Assembly (NCBI RefSeq): GCF_029964055.1
Contig: NZ_CP124836.1
Coordinates: 1,302,001 to 1,366,000, forward strand
DNA from: Arthrobacter sp. EM1
GTDB taxonomy: Bacteria; Actinomycetota; Actinomycetes; Actinomycetales; Micrococcaceae
Length of the DNA stretch: 64,000 bases
Direction: 5' to 3'
In this document: positions 46,139 through 55,364 of the stretch, in pieces
Numbering within the stretch: position 1 is the stretch's first letter
Layout of the letters: each line of letters starts with the position of its first letter
Notes under the pieces: model-generated
Database searches by the model: none
Seen by the model: only the letters and a program-made list of their open reading frames with translations
What the model was told of the DNA's origin: nothing
Made by a program: the position numbers and the translations under genes

Positions 46139-46176
46139 CTCAGCCAGGCCTCAAGCACGCTAAGTCTCCTCTCAGC
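46139..46176. promoter_or_regulatory. CTCA direct repeats between kinase and secreted-protein genes
   Basis: CTCAGC at 46139, CTCAAG at 46150 (11 bp later) and CTCAGC at 46171 (21 bp later) lie between the divergent kinase gene and the small secreted-protein gene. This matches the repeats at 43361-43409. Confidence 0.6.
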
Positions 46177-46259
46177 CTCCACGGACCACACTGGATCCAG
46201 AGCCACCCGCACCGGGAGGCGCCGGCGGACCCAAGAGTCCGCTAGGAAAGGAGCCGGAC

Positions 46260-46592
46260 ATGAACGTCAAAGACCTGAAAACCAAGACCAAGATCGTCAT
46301 CGTCAGTGCAGGAGTCCTCGGCATGGCCGGGCTGGGGCTTGGGGCCGCTAACGCTGCAACCCCGACGCCGACCACCACCCAGTCCGTCACGGCGGACACG
46401 CCCACTCCGGGCGACACGGCCGACGTACCAGGTGCTGTCGACACCCCCACAGCCGGTGACGCTGCGGATGCCCCGGGGGCTGTCGAGGGTACCGAAACGA
46501 CAGACGCCCCCGAAGCCCCCGGTGACACCGGCCCGAACGTCGAACAGACCGGTGACCACACCGATCCCGGCGACGCCCCGGGTTCCCCGTAG
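46260..46592 (+). CDS. Small secreted acidic low-complexity protein
   Basis: The 110 residues start with a signal peptide (IVIVSAGVLGMAGLGLGAAN-AA). Mature sequence rich in Thr, Asp, Pro and Ala follows, with repeated TPxxGDTAD/PGAV units. No fold recognised. GGAAAGGAG precedes the ATG. The CTCA repeats upstream and the terminator downstream make it a single-gene unit, probably controlled by the two-component system. Confidence 0.75.
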   Translation: MNVKDLKTKTKIVIVSAGVLGMAGLGLGAANAATPTPTTTQSVTADTPTPGDTADVPGAVDTPTAGDAADAPGAVEGTETTDAPEAPGDTGPNVEQTGDHTDPGDAPGSP

Positions 46593-46657
46593 CGCCGCCG
46601 CGCAGGCGGACCTGAGGAAAGGACCGGCCGACAACACAGCGCCGCCGACGTACCGGG

Positions 46658-46687
46658 ACCCGCGAAGCACCCCGCTTCGCGGGTTTT
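46658..46687 (+). terminator. Intrinsic terminator
   Basis: ACCCGCGAAGC and GCTTCGCGGGT form a perfect 11-bp stem with a 5-base loop, followed by TTTT. It lies about 65 bases after the secreted-protein stop codon and before the esterase gene. Confidence 0.88.
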
Positions 46688-46765
46688 CCGGCGCCCGGGC
46701 AACAGCACCAGCGTCCGTTATCAACTCCAGCGTCCGGGAGCCCCGGCAGTTCGAAGGATTAAGGC

Positions 46766-48088
46766 ATGAACGCTCTTTCCGGGTTGGATCTGCTCACCGG
46801 GGTTGTTCCCCTCAGTGTCGGGTCCGCGGCAGCGGCGGCAGGACTATACCTCCTCATCCGCCGCGGGCGGAGTTGGTGGATGAAGATAGCCGCGGCGGTC
46901 GCCGCCGCGGCCCTGCTGGCATTGGGGACAGGCTGGTTTCTGGTCCACGTGGCCGCCGTATCAGCCCAGGAGCTGCCGTGGCCCGTTACCGCGTGGATCG
47001 GCATCGCGTGCCTGGCTGTGCTGTTGGCGGGTTTGAACCTGGCCGGAACCGGCTGGCGCCGCAGAGCACTGGCACCGGTGGCCATGGCAGTGCTGATTCT
47101 GGGTGCCGCGTTGCAGGTGAATGCCTACTTCGGCGCCTACCGGACTCTCAGGGACCTGACCGGGGCCAGTACCGCAGCCATCCAGACGCTTCCGGAAGGC
47201 GCCCGAGTGGGGCCCCAGACCGCGCTCCAGCCTGCGCCCGGCCCGAAGGCGGGGCCGTTGGCGAGGACGTGGGTGAAACCCGCGGGACTCCCGGCGGCCG
47301 GGACGGTCAACTCGGTGCAGATCCCGGGTGCGGTGTCCGGCTTCGCCGCCGGCAATGCCTACGTCTACCTCCCGCCGGCTTACCAGGACGCGTCCCGGCC
47401 GGCGCTGCCTGTCCTGGTCCTGGTCGCAGGCCAGCCCGGCTCCCCGGCCGACTGGATCACCGCCGGCGCGGTAGCAACGGCCATGGATGCTTTTGCCGCA
47501 ACACACGACGGGCTCGCGCCCGTCGTGGTCATCCCCGATGTCAACGGCTCGGCGAACGGCAACACCATGTGCATGGATTCCCGGATCGCCAAGGCCGACA
47601 CGTACCTCTCTACCGATGTCCCGGCTTGGATCAAGGCCACTCTGAGGGTGGATCCGGACCCCGCCCGGTGGGCGATCGGCGGTTTCTCGTTTGGTGGGAC
47701 CTGCGCCCTGCAGATGGCGTCCCTGCACGCGAATGTCTACCCATCAGCGATCGACCTCAGCGGCGAAGCGGAGCCGGCCCTGGGTCCCGACCGGGCAGCG
47801 ACCATCGGGCAGGCGTTCGGCGGCAACACGGCCGCCTTTGACGCGGTGGTGCCCCTGAAGGTGCTGGCGGCCCGGCACTACGCCCACAGCAGGATTTACC
47901 TTGCCGCCGGGGCGCAGGACGGGACGTTCTCTGGCTACCAGGCCCGGGTCGCTGACGCGGCGGCCAAGGCCGGCATGGACGTCACGACCGCACTGGTGCC
48001 CGGTCAGGGACACTCCTGGGAGGTACCGCGGCAGTCTCTGGCCCCGGCCATGGACTGGCTCGCGCCGATCCTGGGGCTGAGCGGCTAA
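46766..48088 (+). CDS. Membrane-anchored esterase (alpha/beta hydrolase, antigen-85-like fold)
   Basis: The 440 residues start with about four membrane helices (to residue about 120). An extracellular alpha/beta hydrolase domain follows: VYLPPAYQDASRPALPVLVL, nucleophile WAIGGFSFGGTCALQMASLH, ARHYAHSRIYLAAGAQDGTF (acid) and LVPGQGHSWEVPRQSLAPAM (His). This resembles the esterase D / mycolyltransferase-like group. The substrate is unknown; a cell-surface ester is likely. It lies upstream of the ABC exporter genes, separated by 67 bases. Confidence 0.82.
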   Translation: MNALSGLDLLTGVVPLSVGSAAAAAGLYLLIRRGRSWWMKIAAAVAAAALLALGTGWFLVHVAAVSAQELPWPVTAWIGIACLAVLLAGLNLAGTGWRRRALAPVAMAVLILGAALQVNAYFGAYRTLRDLTGASTAAIQTLPEGARVGPQTALQPAPGPKAGPLARTWVKPAGLPAAGTVNSVQIPGAVSGFAAGNAYVYLPPAYQDASRPALPVLVLVAGQPGSPADWITAGAVATAMDAFAATHDGLAPVVVIPDVNGSANGNTMCMDSRIAKADTYLSTDVPAWIKATLRVDPDPARWAIGGFSFGGTCALQMASLHANVYPSAIDLSGEAEPALGPDRAATIGQAFGGNTAAFDAVVPLKVLAARHYAHSRIYLAAGAQDGTFSGYQARVADAAAKAGMDVTTALVPGQGHSWEVPRQSLAPAMDWLAPILGLSG

Positions 48089-48155
48089 GACCGGGAATCC
48101 GATGACCGACGCATCCTCAGGGTTCTCTTATCGACTGGAGCATAGGTTTCAAAGC

Positions 48156-48893
48156 ATGACGGACATGGCAATTCAAACCAGCATGCTGGCTAAGACCTAC
48201 GGATCGAAACAGGCCCTTGAGGCCCTGAGCCTCGAGGTTCCCCGCGGTGAGATCTTCGGCCTGCTCGGACACAACGGGGCGGGAAAAACCACCACCGTGA
48301 ACATCCTGACCACGCTGCTTCCGGCCTCATCCGGCACGGCACGGATAGCGGGCCATGACGTCACCACCGGCGCAGATCTGGTGCGCCGGTCGATCGGATA
48401 CCTTCCGGAGAATGTCCAGTTCTACGACAACCTCACGCTGGCGGAGAACCTGATGTTCTTCGCCCGGCTCTCCGGGGTTCCTGATCCCGCTGCCCGGATC
48501 GCGGCGGCACTGGAGGCCGTGGACTTCACCGGCCACGGCCAGGAGCGGATGTCCACGTTTAGCAAAGGGATGCGTCAACGGGCCGGGATCGCTCAGGCCA
48601 TCCTGCACGAACCGAAGGTGCTGTTCCTGGACGAACCGACCTCCGGGCTGGACCCGCAGGGTGTGGCCAAACTGCGGGAGATCATCATCAGTCTCAACCA
48701 GTCGCTGGGGATGACCGTGTTTATGAATACCCACCTCCTGGCAGAAGTGACCAAGACCTGTACCAGCATCGGGATCCTTAGCTCAGGACGGCTGATCTAC
48801 CAGAACTCCGTCGCGGCCACGCTGGGGGCTTTCCCGGACCAGGCGTCGCTGGAAGACATTTACCTCCACATCGAAGCAGGCACCCCCTCATGA
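48156..48893 (+). CDS. ABC-2 type exporter ATP-binding protein
   Basis: The 245 residues have Walker A (GLLGHNGAGKTTT), signature FSKGMRQRAG, Walker B VLFLDEPTSGLDP and the switch His in MNTHLLAEV. I chose ATG 48156; ATG 48102 is also open. The next gene overlaps by 4 bases. With the two permeases it forms an exporter resembling NosDFY/gliding-type ABC-2 systems. Substrate unknown. Confidence 0.9.
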   Translation: MTDMAIQTSMLAKTYGSKQALEALSLEVPRGEIFGLLGHNGAGKTTTVNILTTLLPASSGTARIAGHDVTTGADLVRRSIGYLPENVQFYDNLTLAENLMFFARLSGVPDPAARIAAALEAVDFTGHGQERMSTFSKGMRQRAGIAQAILHEPKVLFLDEPTSGLDPQGVAKLREIIISLNQSLGMTVFMNTHLLAEVTKTCTSIGILSSGRLIYQNSVAATLGAFPDQASLEDIYLHIEAGTPS

Positions 48894-49792
48894 GCCCGTG
48901 GGCTGCCACCGTCGGGCATGAACTGCGCAGCGCCGGCCGTGAACGCCTGCCCCAACTGCTCCTCGTCATCTTCATCGGCATGACCGCATCCGCTGCGTTT
49001 ATCGGCTCGGCCGCGAAAGCAACCGTTACCGAGGTCTATAACTCAGCGGCCGGCCAGGGCCTCACGAGTGCCCCTAATCCGTTCGGAAATGTCCCGCCGC
49101 TCTACTACGCCCGCAACACCGTCATTTACATCCTCCTGATTGGGGCTCTGCTGGCCATCGTGACCGGCGTCCAGTCCGCGATGCGTGACCGGCGTGCCCG
49201 GACGGTCGATCTGGTCCTTACCCGGCGCCTGTCCCCGGCCGGGTACCTGTCGGCGAAAATGACCGGCATCAGTCTGGGGCTCCTCGCGGTGCTGGGGTCC
49301 TCGGCCCTGATCAGCGCGGCCTGCATCAGCGCAGTCACCGGAACCATCCCCGCATTCGATCAGCTGCTCCGACTCCTCGCGCTTTTCGGCGTGGCATGGC
49401 TTTTCCTGCTCTTCTTCGTGGCACTGGGCATGCTCAGCGGGATCCACGCATCCAGCTACACCTCCGCACTGCTGGTCCCCATCGTGATCTGGAGTGTCAT
49501 CATCTTTGTGTTGCCGCTGCTCGGTACCGCCGCGCACCCCGTCTCGCTGCTGAACCCCGTGACACCGCCCGCAGCCCCGCAGTCCGGGATCTTCGCACTC
49601 ACCGGATCCCTCACCGGTCCCTTGTCCCTCGGGGAGCAATTCAAACACGTCGCCGCAATCCTGCTGAAGGACCCCCAGGCCACCGGCACCATGGCCGGCG
49701 GGATCACGGTGATCCTGGCCTTCCTCGCGGCCGGTATCAGCGCGGTCGTCCTGACCGGGCGGACCAGTATGCGAAAGGAACTTCATGACTAG
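48890..49792 (+). CDS. ABC-2 type permease 1
   Basis: The 300 residues have six membrane helices. The first is followed by a large extracytoplasmic loop (GSAAKATVTEVYNSAAGQGL), then VIYILLIGALLAIVTGVQSA and the cytoplasmic MRDRRARTVDLVLTRRLSPA typical of NosY-like permeases. It overlaps the ATPase gene by 4 bases and permease 2 by 8 bases, so all are co-translated. Confidence 0.85.
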   Translation: MSPWAATVGHELRSAGRERLPQLLLVIFIGMTASAAFIGSAAKATVTEVYNSAAGQGLTSAPNPFGNVPPLYYARNTVIYILLIGALLAIVTGVQSAMRDRRARTVDLVLTRRLSPAGYLSAKMTGISLGLLAVLGSSALISAACISAVTGTIPAFDQLLRLLALFGVAWLFLLFFVALGMLSGIHASSYTSALLVPIVIWSVIIFVLPLLGTAAHPVSLLNPVTPPAAPQSGIFALTGSLTGPLSLGEQFKHVAAILLKDPQATGTMAGGITVILAFLAAGISAVVLTGRTSMRKELHD

Positions 49793-50753
49793 CCTTATCA
49801 CGCTCTGCGGGAAGGAACTCCGGGACCTCTCCCGCAACCGCTCCGTGCAGCTGCTCATCGCCTTCCTGGCCGTTGTCGTCGTGCTCTCCGTCCTGGTCGC
49901 GGCCGCAGACTTCCGGACCAAAACTGCCGACTACACCAGCTACCTTCAGGCCCTCAAAGCCAGCGGCGGTGCCGTCAATGCCCCCCCGCCGGATCTCTTC
50001 CCGCTGCAGATGCTCCGGGCGGGCATGGAGTACCTGGAAATCGTCGGGAGCCTCTTCGCCGTGATCCTCGGTTATGGACTGATCGCTAAGGAAAAGAACA
50101 ACGGGACCCTGGAACTGCTCTTCACCCGTCCGCTAGGCCGGTACAGCTTCGCCGCCGGAAAAATCCTGGCCGCCCTCATCATCTGGACCGCCGTCACCAC
50201 AGCCCTGTTCGCCGTCATCACCGCGACCCTGCTGATTGCCGGCAACGCACCCCTGACAGGAACAGACTTGATCCGGCTGATCATTGCCGCAGCGCACACC
50301 ACCATCTACCTCACCCTGTGGTCGCTCGCGGCGCTGGCCTTGGCCGCCCTCACCCGGGCCCCGGGTACAGGGCTGATCCTTGCCCTGGTCCTCTGGCTCG
50401 TCGTGGTCCTGATCATCCCGCAAATCGGCGACACCATGGACCCGGATAACCAGATCCCCGGCGGCCTGTTCGCCAGCCTCCAAATCGACAAAGCCCACGA
50501 ACACGCCGTCATGGCCAACTTCACCGGCTACGAAACATCCCGGGACCTCATCGAACAAACCTCCCTGACCAAACAATACGAACGCCCCCTGTTCGCCTGG
50601 CTCGGCATCAAAAACCAATACAACCAACAGTCCCCGGCATTTGTGTGGGCAGGGACCTTCAACCACACCCTCTGGCTCCTCGCCGGATTCGCCGCGGCAG
50701 TCACCGCAGCACTCCTGGCCGGCACCCGGGACAAACTCCTCCGAAAGGTCTAA
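49785..50753 (+). CDS. ABC-2 type permease 2
   Basis: The 322 residues have six membrane helices and the coupling segment IAKEKNNGTLELLFTRPLGR characteristic of NosY-type permeases. An extracytoplasmic loop DKAHEHAVMANFTGYETSRD with SLTKQYERPLFAWLG lies before the last helix. Probably the heterodimer partner of permease 1. Confidence 0.87.
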   Translation: MTSLITLCGKELRDLSRNRSVQLLIAFLAVVVVLSVLVAAADFRTKTADYTSYLQALKASGGAVNAPPPDLFPLQMLRAGMEYLEIVGSLFAVILGYGLIAKEKNNGTLELLFTRPLGRYSFAAGKILAALIIWTAVTTALFAVITATLLIAGNAPLTGTDLIRLIIAAAHTTIYLTLWSLAALALAALTRAPGTGLILALVLWLVVVLIIPQIGDTMDPDNQIPGGLFASLQIDKAHEHAVMANFTGYETSRDLIEQTSLTKQYERPLFAWLGIKNQYNQQSPAFVWAGTFNHTLWLLAGFAAAVTAALLAGTRDKLLRKV

Positions 50754-50757
50754 AACC

Positions 50758-51336
50758 ATGAAGACGCTCACCCTTAAGAAAATTCTCCCCCTGGCACTGT
50801 TCGTCATCGCCGCCGTGGCCGGGATCCTGATCTGGCAGGGGACCTCCGGGGCCGGCACACCATCGGCCCAGCCCTCATCAGCGGCTCCCGCGGCCACCGT
50901 GCTGCCCGTCACGAAAAACCCCATCACCGCTACCGGGACCGCCCCCGGACTGACCATCAGCAAGGCCAAGGCCGAAGACAACACCGACCCGCAGACCAAC
51001 GCAGCAGTTCCGGACCGGCTTCAATTCACCCTGAGCAACTCCACCGCCGCGCCGCTTGGCGGCCTGGAGGTTTACTACACCATGAAGGATGCCGGCACCG
51101 GACAGACGGAGTCCTACTACCAGAAACTCGACGGACTGACCCTGGCACCGGATACCTCCGCCACAGTGTATTTCGACAACGGCACCGGCCCCGGTCACTA
51201 CCCGGAAAACAAATACAGCCTCTACCGCACCTCCACCAATGAAGTAAAAATCAGCGTAGAAGCAGCCGCACCCGGACTCGCCCCGGCCACCGCGACCGCC
51301 ACCAAAGCCAAAGGCACCGGCGAAAAAATCGACTAA
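50758..51336 (+). CDS. Membrane-anchored extracellular protein of the ABC operon
   Basis: The 192 residues have one N-terminal helix (ILPLALFVIAAVAGILIW) and a Ser/Ala linker. An immunoglobulin-like beta domain (DRLQFTLSNSTAAPLGGLEV, YYTMKDAGTGQTESYYQKLD, YPENKYSLYRTSTNEVKISV) follows. It starts 4 bases after permease 2 and is likely an accessory subunit of the exporter. No enzymatic motif. Confidence 0.75.
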   Translation: MKTLTLKKILPLALFVIAAVAGILIWQGTSGAGTPSAQPSSAAPAATVLPVTKNPITATGTAPGLTISKAKAEDNTDPQTNAAVPDRLQFTLSNSTAAPLGGLEVYYTMKDAGTGQTESYYQKLDGLTLAPDTSATVYFDNGTGPGHYPENKYSLYRTSTNEVKISVEAAAPGLAPATATATKAKGTGEKID

Positions 51337-51378
51337 GACGGGCGCCCGCCGGGGCCACGCACCGGTCTAGGGACACGC

Positions 51379-51395
51379 CTCAGGATCCCCTCAGG
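51379..51395. promoter_or_regulatory. CTCAGG direct repeat upstream of the DedA gene
   Basis: CTCAGG at 51379 and again at 51390 (11-bp spacing) match the repeats near the response regulator and kinase. The site lies 130 bases upstream of the DedA start. The outer bases ACGCCT/AGGCGT also form a small inverted repeat. Confidence 0.55.
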
Positions 51396-51526
51396 CGTCA
51401 GCATCCATGCTGGTAGTACCGATACGAACCCGCAGGAGGCACCACCATGCAGATCCCTATTAGCCCGGGCCCGACCGCCGGTAATGGATCGATGCGCCCG
51501 GCGGACCGGCAGCAGAAGGTCAAGTC

Positions 51527-52336
51527 ATGACCTGGATCATCGACGCTGTCCGCAACGCCGGGCCCCTGCCCGCCTACCTAATCATTACTGCCCTGGTCTT
51601 CGCCGAAGACGCCCTGTTCATCGGTTTCATCCTGCCCGGCGAAACGGCAGCCGTCCTCGGCGGGGTCCTGGCCAGCCAGAACCATCTCCAGCTCTGGCTG
51701 GTCCTGGTCCTCGTCATAGCCGCAGCCATCATCGGAGACACCGTCGGCTACCAGATCGGCCACCACTTCGGGTCCCGGATCCTGCAGATTCCCTTACTCC
51801 AAAAACGACGGACCCAACTGGACCGGGCACGGGAACTGCTCGCCCGCAAGGGAGGATCCGCCGTGTTCCTCGGACGGTTTACAGCGTTCTTCCGTGCCGT
51901 TATGCCCGCCCTCGCCGGGCTCTCCCACATGCCCTACCGCCGCTTCCTGGCCTTCAACACCGCCGGCGGCACCATCTGGGGGGCCGCGGTGGTCCTCGCC
52001 GGATACTTCGCCGGAAACGCCTACCTTACGGCCGCCAAAACCTTCGGACCCACAGTAACCATCGCGCTGCTGGCCGTCCTCACGGCCGCGGTGGCAGCCT
52101 GGTACGTCCGAAAAAGGATCAAAGCCCGAACCGGTGAGGGCCCTGCTGCGCCGCTATTCCAAAGCGAAACTCCCGGCCAGCCAGTATCTTGGGAAACCAA
52201 TCATCCCGAAGACCCGCAGCCGCCGATGCGTTCTGCACGCGCATGCACGGTCCCGTGGGTGTCTGTGCTGGACGAAGCAAGGCCTTGCCAGCAGGTCCCG
52301 ATAACGAACGCTCGCAAGCAAAGGACGAGCCGATGA
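51527..52336 (+). CDS. DedA-family membrane protein
   Basis: The 269 residues have the DedA core: EDALFIGFILPGETAAVLGG, DTVGYQIGHHFGSRI, the conserved FLGRFTAFFRAVMPALAGLS (FxGR...R) and MPYRRFLAFNTAGGTIWGA. The last about 60 residues are hydrophilic and not conserved. DedA proteins are lipid flippases for undecaprenyl phosphate or phosphatidylethanolamine. A probable response-regulator site lies upstream. The stop overlaps the next start. Confidence 0.9.
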   Translation: MTWIIDAVRNAGPLPAYLIITALVFAEDALFIGFILPGETAAVLGGVLASQNHLQLWLVLVLVIAAAIIGDTVGYQIGHHFGSRILQIPLLQKRRTQLDRARELLARKGGSAVFLGRFTAFFRAVMPALAGLSHMPYRRFLAFNTAGGTIWGAAVVLAGYFAGNAYLTAAKTFGPTVTIALLAVLTAAVAAWYVRKRIKARTGEGPAAPLFQSETPGQPVSWETNHPEDPQPPMRSARACTVPWVSVLDEARPCQQVPITNARKQRTSR

Positions 52337-52623
52337 ACTCTAAACAGCCCCAGGGTCCCAGGACCGGAACGGCACCCCGACCCCAAGGACCTGAAAACGA
52401 CACGGCCATGTCGCTGCACGACCAGGCCCGGGACATCATCCAAGCGGTCCTGACCGACCCCGACCCCCAAAACGCCTCTGTCAAGGCCACCCTGCGCAGC
52501 CTACTCACTGTCCACCCGGATGACCACATCGCCGTACTCCGGGAACACCTGATCCTGACCCGGGGACTGGACCGTACCTCGGGCAGGACTTCCGGAAAAA
52601 TGCCGGACTCGCTGCGGAACTGA
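52333..52623 (+). CDS. Small hypothetical protein coupled to DedA
   Basis: The 96 residues (SLHDQARDIIQAVLTDPDPQ, RSLLTVHPDDHIAVLREHLI) are probably helical and cytoplasmic. ATGA overlap with the DedA stop indicates coupling. No family recognised. Confidence 0.6.
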   Translation: MNSKQPQGPRTGTAPRPQGPENDTAMSLHDQARDIIQAVLTDPDPQNASVKATLRSLLTVHPDDHIAVLREHLILTRGLDRTSGRTSGKMPDSLRN

Positions 52624-52818
52624 GGACCCTGTCACGGTTCGACATTGCCTGGAGATGACCATGATGGGGCTGGCGTGGCTCTGCGGCCCGAAACAGTCCC
52701 GGCCCCTTTCCCTGGAACGCCGGGGTAAAGCTGGGGGCGGGGTCGTCTCACGCGGTGGCGGGAGCGGCATGGCCTCGGATGGACAGTCGCTCCCGCTCGC
52801 TGTGTTTGGTAGGTGGTG

Positions 52819-54180
52819 TCAGGGGTGGAGGGCGGCTGCTTGTTCGAGGTTCTGGCCTTTGGTTTCGGGGGCCATGAAGAAGCTGACGGCCGCGCCGAGC
52901 AGCGCGATGCCAGCGGCGATCCACATCGTTCCGGAGAGCCCGAGGTGGGTCAGGGCCAGCGGGGTGGCGAAGGTGCCGATGGCGGCGCCGATGCGGCTGG
53001 TGCCGGTGCACAGTCCGACGGCGGTTGCCCGGACTTTGGTGGGGAAGAGTTCGTTGGGGTAGATCCATTCCAGGATCGAGGGGCCGCCGTTGAAGATGGC
53101 GTAGAAGGCGAAGGCCAGTGCGATCAGGCCCAAGGGCGCGGTGGGGAAGATCGCCAGGAACAGCAGGCCGACGCCGGAGAGGATGAAGCCCCAGATCAGG
53201 ACGGGCCTGCGGCCGAGCTTGTCCACGACGAGGAGGGCGGCGACGTTGCCGACGAGGAAGAAGAGGTTGATCAGGCCGTAGCCGATGTTGGCTTCGTCGC
53301 CGGACTGGAGGTTGAACAGGGCCAGGATCTGGGGTCCGAAGGCGTAGATGGAGAACAGGGTCACGATGGTGCAGGTCCAGAAGATGGAGATGAAGATGAC
53401 CCGGTGCAGGTAGCCGCCGGTCAGAACCAGTTTGAAGGCCTTGGCGGTGCTGAGTTTGGCCGCGTTGGGGTCATGGGCGGTGATGCCGTCCAGGGTGGCG
53501 CCCTCGCCGATGGTTTTCTTCAGGATCTCCAGCGCTTCCTGGTGCCGGCCTTTGCCGACGAGCCAGTGGGGGGACTCGGGGATGGTGGCCCGGGCGATGA
53601 GGATTAGGACGGCGGGCACGGCGGAGGAGGCAAGCATCCAGCGCCATCCGTCGTCAAAGGAGAGGAGCCAGTAGCCGACGAAGGCGGCGACGGTGGCGCC
53701 GACGAACCACATGGCGTTCAGGCCGCCGAGGAGCCGGGCACGCCAGTTCTTGGGCACGAATTCGGCGACCAGGGATGTCGCGATGGGATAGTCGGCGCCG
53801 ACGGCGATGCCGATGAGCAGCCGCAGGAGGAACAGCTGCCAGGGTTCCTGGACGAAGAACTGGGCGATGGAGAACACGATGATGGCCATGAGGTCGATCG
53901 TGTACATAAGCTTGCGGCCGATTTTGTCGGTGATGTTGCCGAAGATCAGGCCGCCGAGGAAGACCCCGATCAGGGCGGAGGCGCCGATGAGGCCGTTCCA
54001 CCAGTCATTCATCTGCCAGGCCGGGATGATCTGGACCAGGGCAATGCCGATGATGGCCAGGATGTACCCGTCGAGGAACGGGCCCCCTGAGCTGAAGAGG
54101 GTGAGGCGTTTGTGGAAGGAGTTCAGCGGCGCTGAATCGATGGTCATTTGAGGTGCAGGTGCTGGTGCGTGGGAAAGCAT
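52819..54180 (-). CDS. MFS transporter (sugar-porter/aromatic-acid type)
   Basis: The protein has 453 residues from ATG 54180. Twelve membrane helices are recognisable, with the first-loop signature FGNITDKIGRKLMYTIDLMA and the repeated VDKLGRRPVLIWGFILSG in loop 8-9. PESPHWLVGKGR after helix 6 and FMAPETKGQNLEQ at the C-terminus are typical of sugar-porter-like MFS proteins. It is last in the catabolic operon and probably imports its substrate. Confidence 0.88.
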   Translation of the reverse strand: MLSHAPAPAPQMTIDSAPLNSFHKRLTLFSSGGPFLDGYILAIIGIALVQIIPAWQMNDWWNGLIGASALIGVFLGGLIFGNITDKIGRKLMYTIDLMAIIVFSIAQFFVQEPWQLFLLRLLIGIAVGADYPIATSLVAEFVPKNWRARLLGGLNAMWFVGATVAAFVGYWLLSFDDGWRWMLASSAVPAVLILIARATIPESPHWLVGKGRHQEALEILKKTIGEGATLDGITAHDPNAAKLSTAKAFKLVLTGGYLHRVIFISIFWTCTIVTLFSIYAFGPQILALFNLQSGDEANIGYGLINLFFLVGNVAALLVVDKLGRRPVLIWGFILSGVGLLFLAIFPTAPLGLIALAFAFYAIFNGGPSILEWIYPNELFPTKVRATAVGLCTGTSRIGAAIGTFATPLALTHLGLSGTMWIAAGIALLGAAVSFFMAPETKGQNLEQAAALHP

Positions 54181-54246
54181 GGTGGTTCCGATCTGGGATG
54201 AGGGAAAACGACGTTGGTAACCCAACAGATCCGTGGCCGTGGTCGG

Positions 54247-54627
54247 TCAGGCTGTTACGGCTGCGACCGCATCGATCTCGATGCGTTTTTCGCCTCGGAA
54301 CCGCGCAACCTGCACGGTGGTCCTGGGAGGCAGGGGGTGGCCGCTGAGCCTGGTGAGGTAGGCGGCGTTGTAGTCATCAAATTCGTCAAGGTCGGCCAGG
54401 AAGACCGTGAGCTTGAGCAGGTGGGACAGGGTTGACCCGGCGTGTTCCAGGGCGGCTTCGAGGTTGTCGAAGGCCTGGGTGACCTGGCCTGCGATGTCGG
54501 CCGGGACGGTGCCGTCTTCCCGGGCCGGTATCTGCCCGCACAGGTAGATGATGCCGCCAGTTGCAGCGGAGGCGGAGTAGGGACGCGGTTGACCATCGGT
54601 GAACTGGGTCCTGGTGATCGCGCTCAT
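54247..54627 (-). CDS. RidA-family (YjgF) enamine/imine deaminase
   Basis: The protein has 126 residues from ATG 54627, overlapping the upstream stop by 4 bases. GGIIYLCGQIPAREDGTVPA, QAFDNLEAALEHAGSTLSHL and the catalytic-arginine segment LPPRTTVQVARFRGEKRIEI match RidA. The family hydrolyses reactive enamines or acts as a pathway hydrolase in amide and pyrimidine catabolism. Here it is likely a dedicated enzyme of the operon. Confidence 0.88.
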   Translation of the reverse strand: MSAITRTQFTDGQPRPYSASAATGGIIYLCGQIPAREDGTVPADIAGQVTQAFDNLEAALEHAGSTLSHLLKLTVFLADLDEFDDYNAAYLTRLSGHPLPPRTTVQVARFRGEKRIEIDAVAAVTA

Positions 54628-55364
54628 GCGTCCGGCACCAGGTACTTCCGGGACATCTGGTACATGCTCTGCCATTCTTTCTCCCACATTGTCAGCGGTT
54701 TGGGCGCGATGAAGGTTGTTTCCGGGTTCGTGTGGACCCGTTCGGGTAGCGCCATGACGACGGTGCTGTCCCCGGCGGTTTGCGGAATAAGGACCGCGAC
54801 TGCCTCCGATGCCAGGGCCTGGGTGGCCGAAAGCTCCCCCTCGGTGACGGTGAGGTAGTCGGTGGCGTCTCCGTCATCCGGTGCCGCGCCGGCGTGGGCG
54901 GTGGCGATGATGATCCGGCGGCCCAGGGAGGCGGTGTGCCTCAGCACCAGGTCATTCCAGAGCAGTCCCGGGATGCGGGCATCAGATGTGCGGGTCACGG
55001 ATACTTCTCCGGCCGGGGCGTCCGCGGCGAGGTCGAGGAGCTGGAGTGCGGTCCGCAGGGGAGGCTGTCCGGCGCAGTCAAGCTCGCGCAGGGTGCCTCC
55101 CACCCAGGACGTGTCCCGGGCCGTCGCCGGCCGGAGGGGTGTTCTCCAGTCCGCGTCCAGCAGTTCTTTCAGGAGGCGGAGACCGGCGTGTGCTTCGGCT
55201 TCGGCGCGGAGGACTGCGAGGGCTCCTTCCTGGGCCTCGAGGGGGTCCGCGCCGGCCGCGCAGAGGGACCGGAAGGCCGCTTCTTTGATTTCGCGGGGCT
55301 GGACGGTGGTGGTTCTGTCCGTCTGCTGCCCGTCCAGGGCTGGACCGGTGATGGTGTCAGACAT
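54624..55364 (-). CDS. Uncharacterised catabolic-operon protein
   Basis: The 246 residues show no domain I recognise. The N-terminal third (REIKEAAFRSLCAAGADPLE, AEAHAGLRLLKELLDADWRT) is helical; the rest is alpha/beta. It overlaps both neighbours by 4-8 bases (M19 dipeptidase and RidA), so it is a fixed part of the pathway. Confidence 0.65.
   Translation of the reverse strand: MSDTITGPALDGQQTDRTTTVQPREIKEAAFRSLCAAGADPLEAQEGALAVLRAEAEAHAGLRLLKELLDADWRTPLRPATARDTSWVGGTLRELDCAGQPPLRTALQLLDLAADAPAGEVSVTRTSDARIPGLLWNDLVLRHTASLGRRIIIATAHAGAAPDDGDATDYLTVTEGELSATQALASEAVAVLIPQTAGDSTVVMALPERVHTNPETTFIAPKPLTMWEKEWQSMYQMSRKYLVPDA

Noticed and set aside
46306..47841. 511-codon plus-strand frame overlapping the secreted protein and esterase
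   Set aside because: It crosses an intrinsic terminator and two better-supported genes in another frame; arginine- and proline-rich shadow composition.
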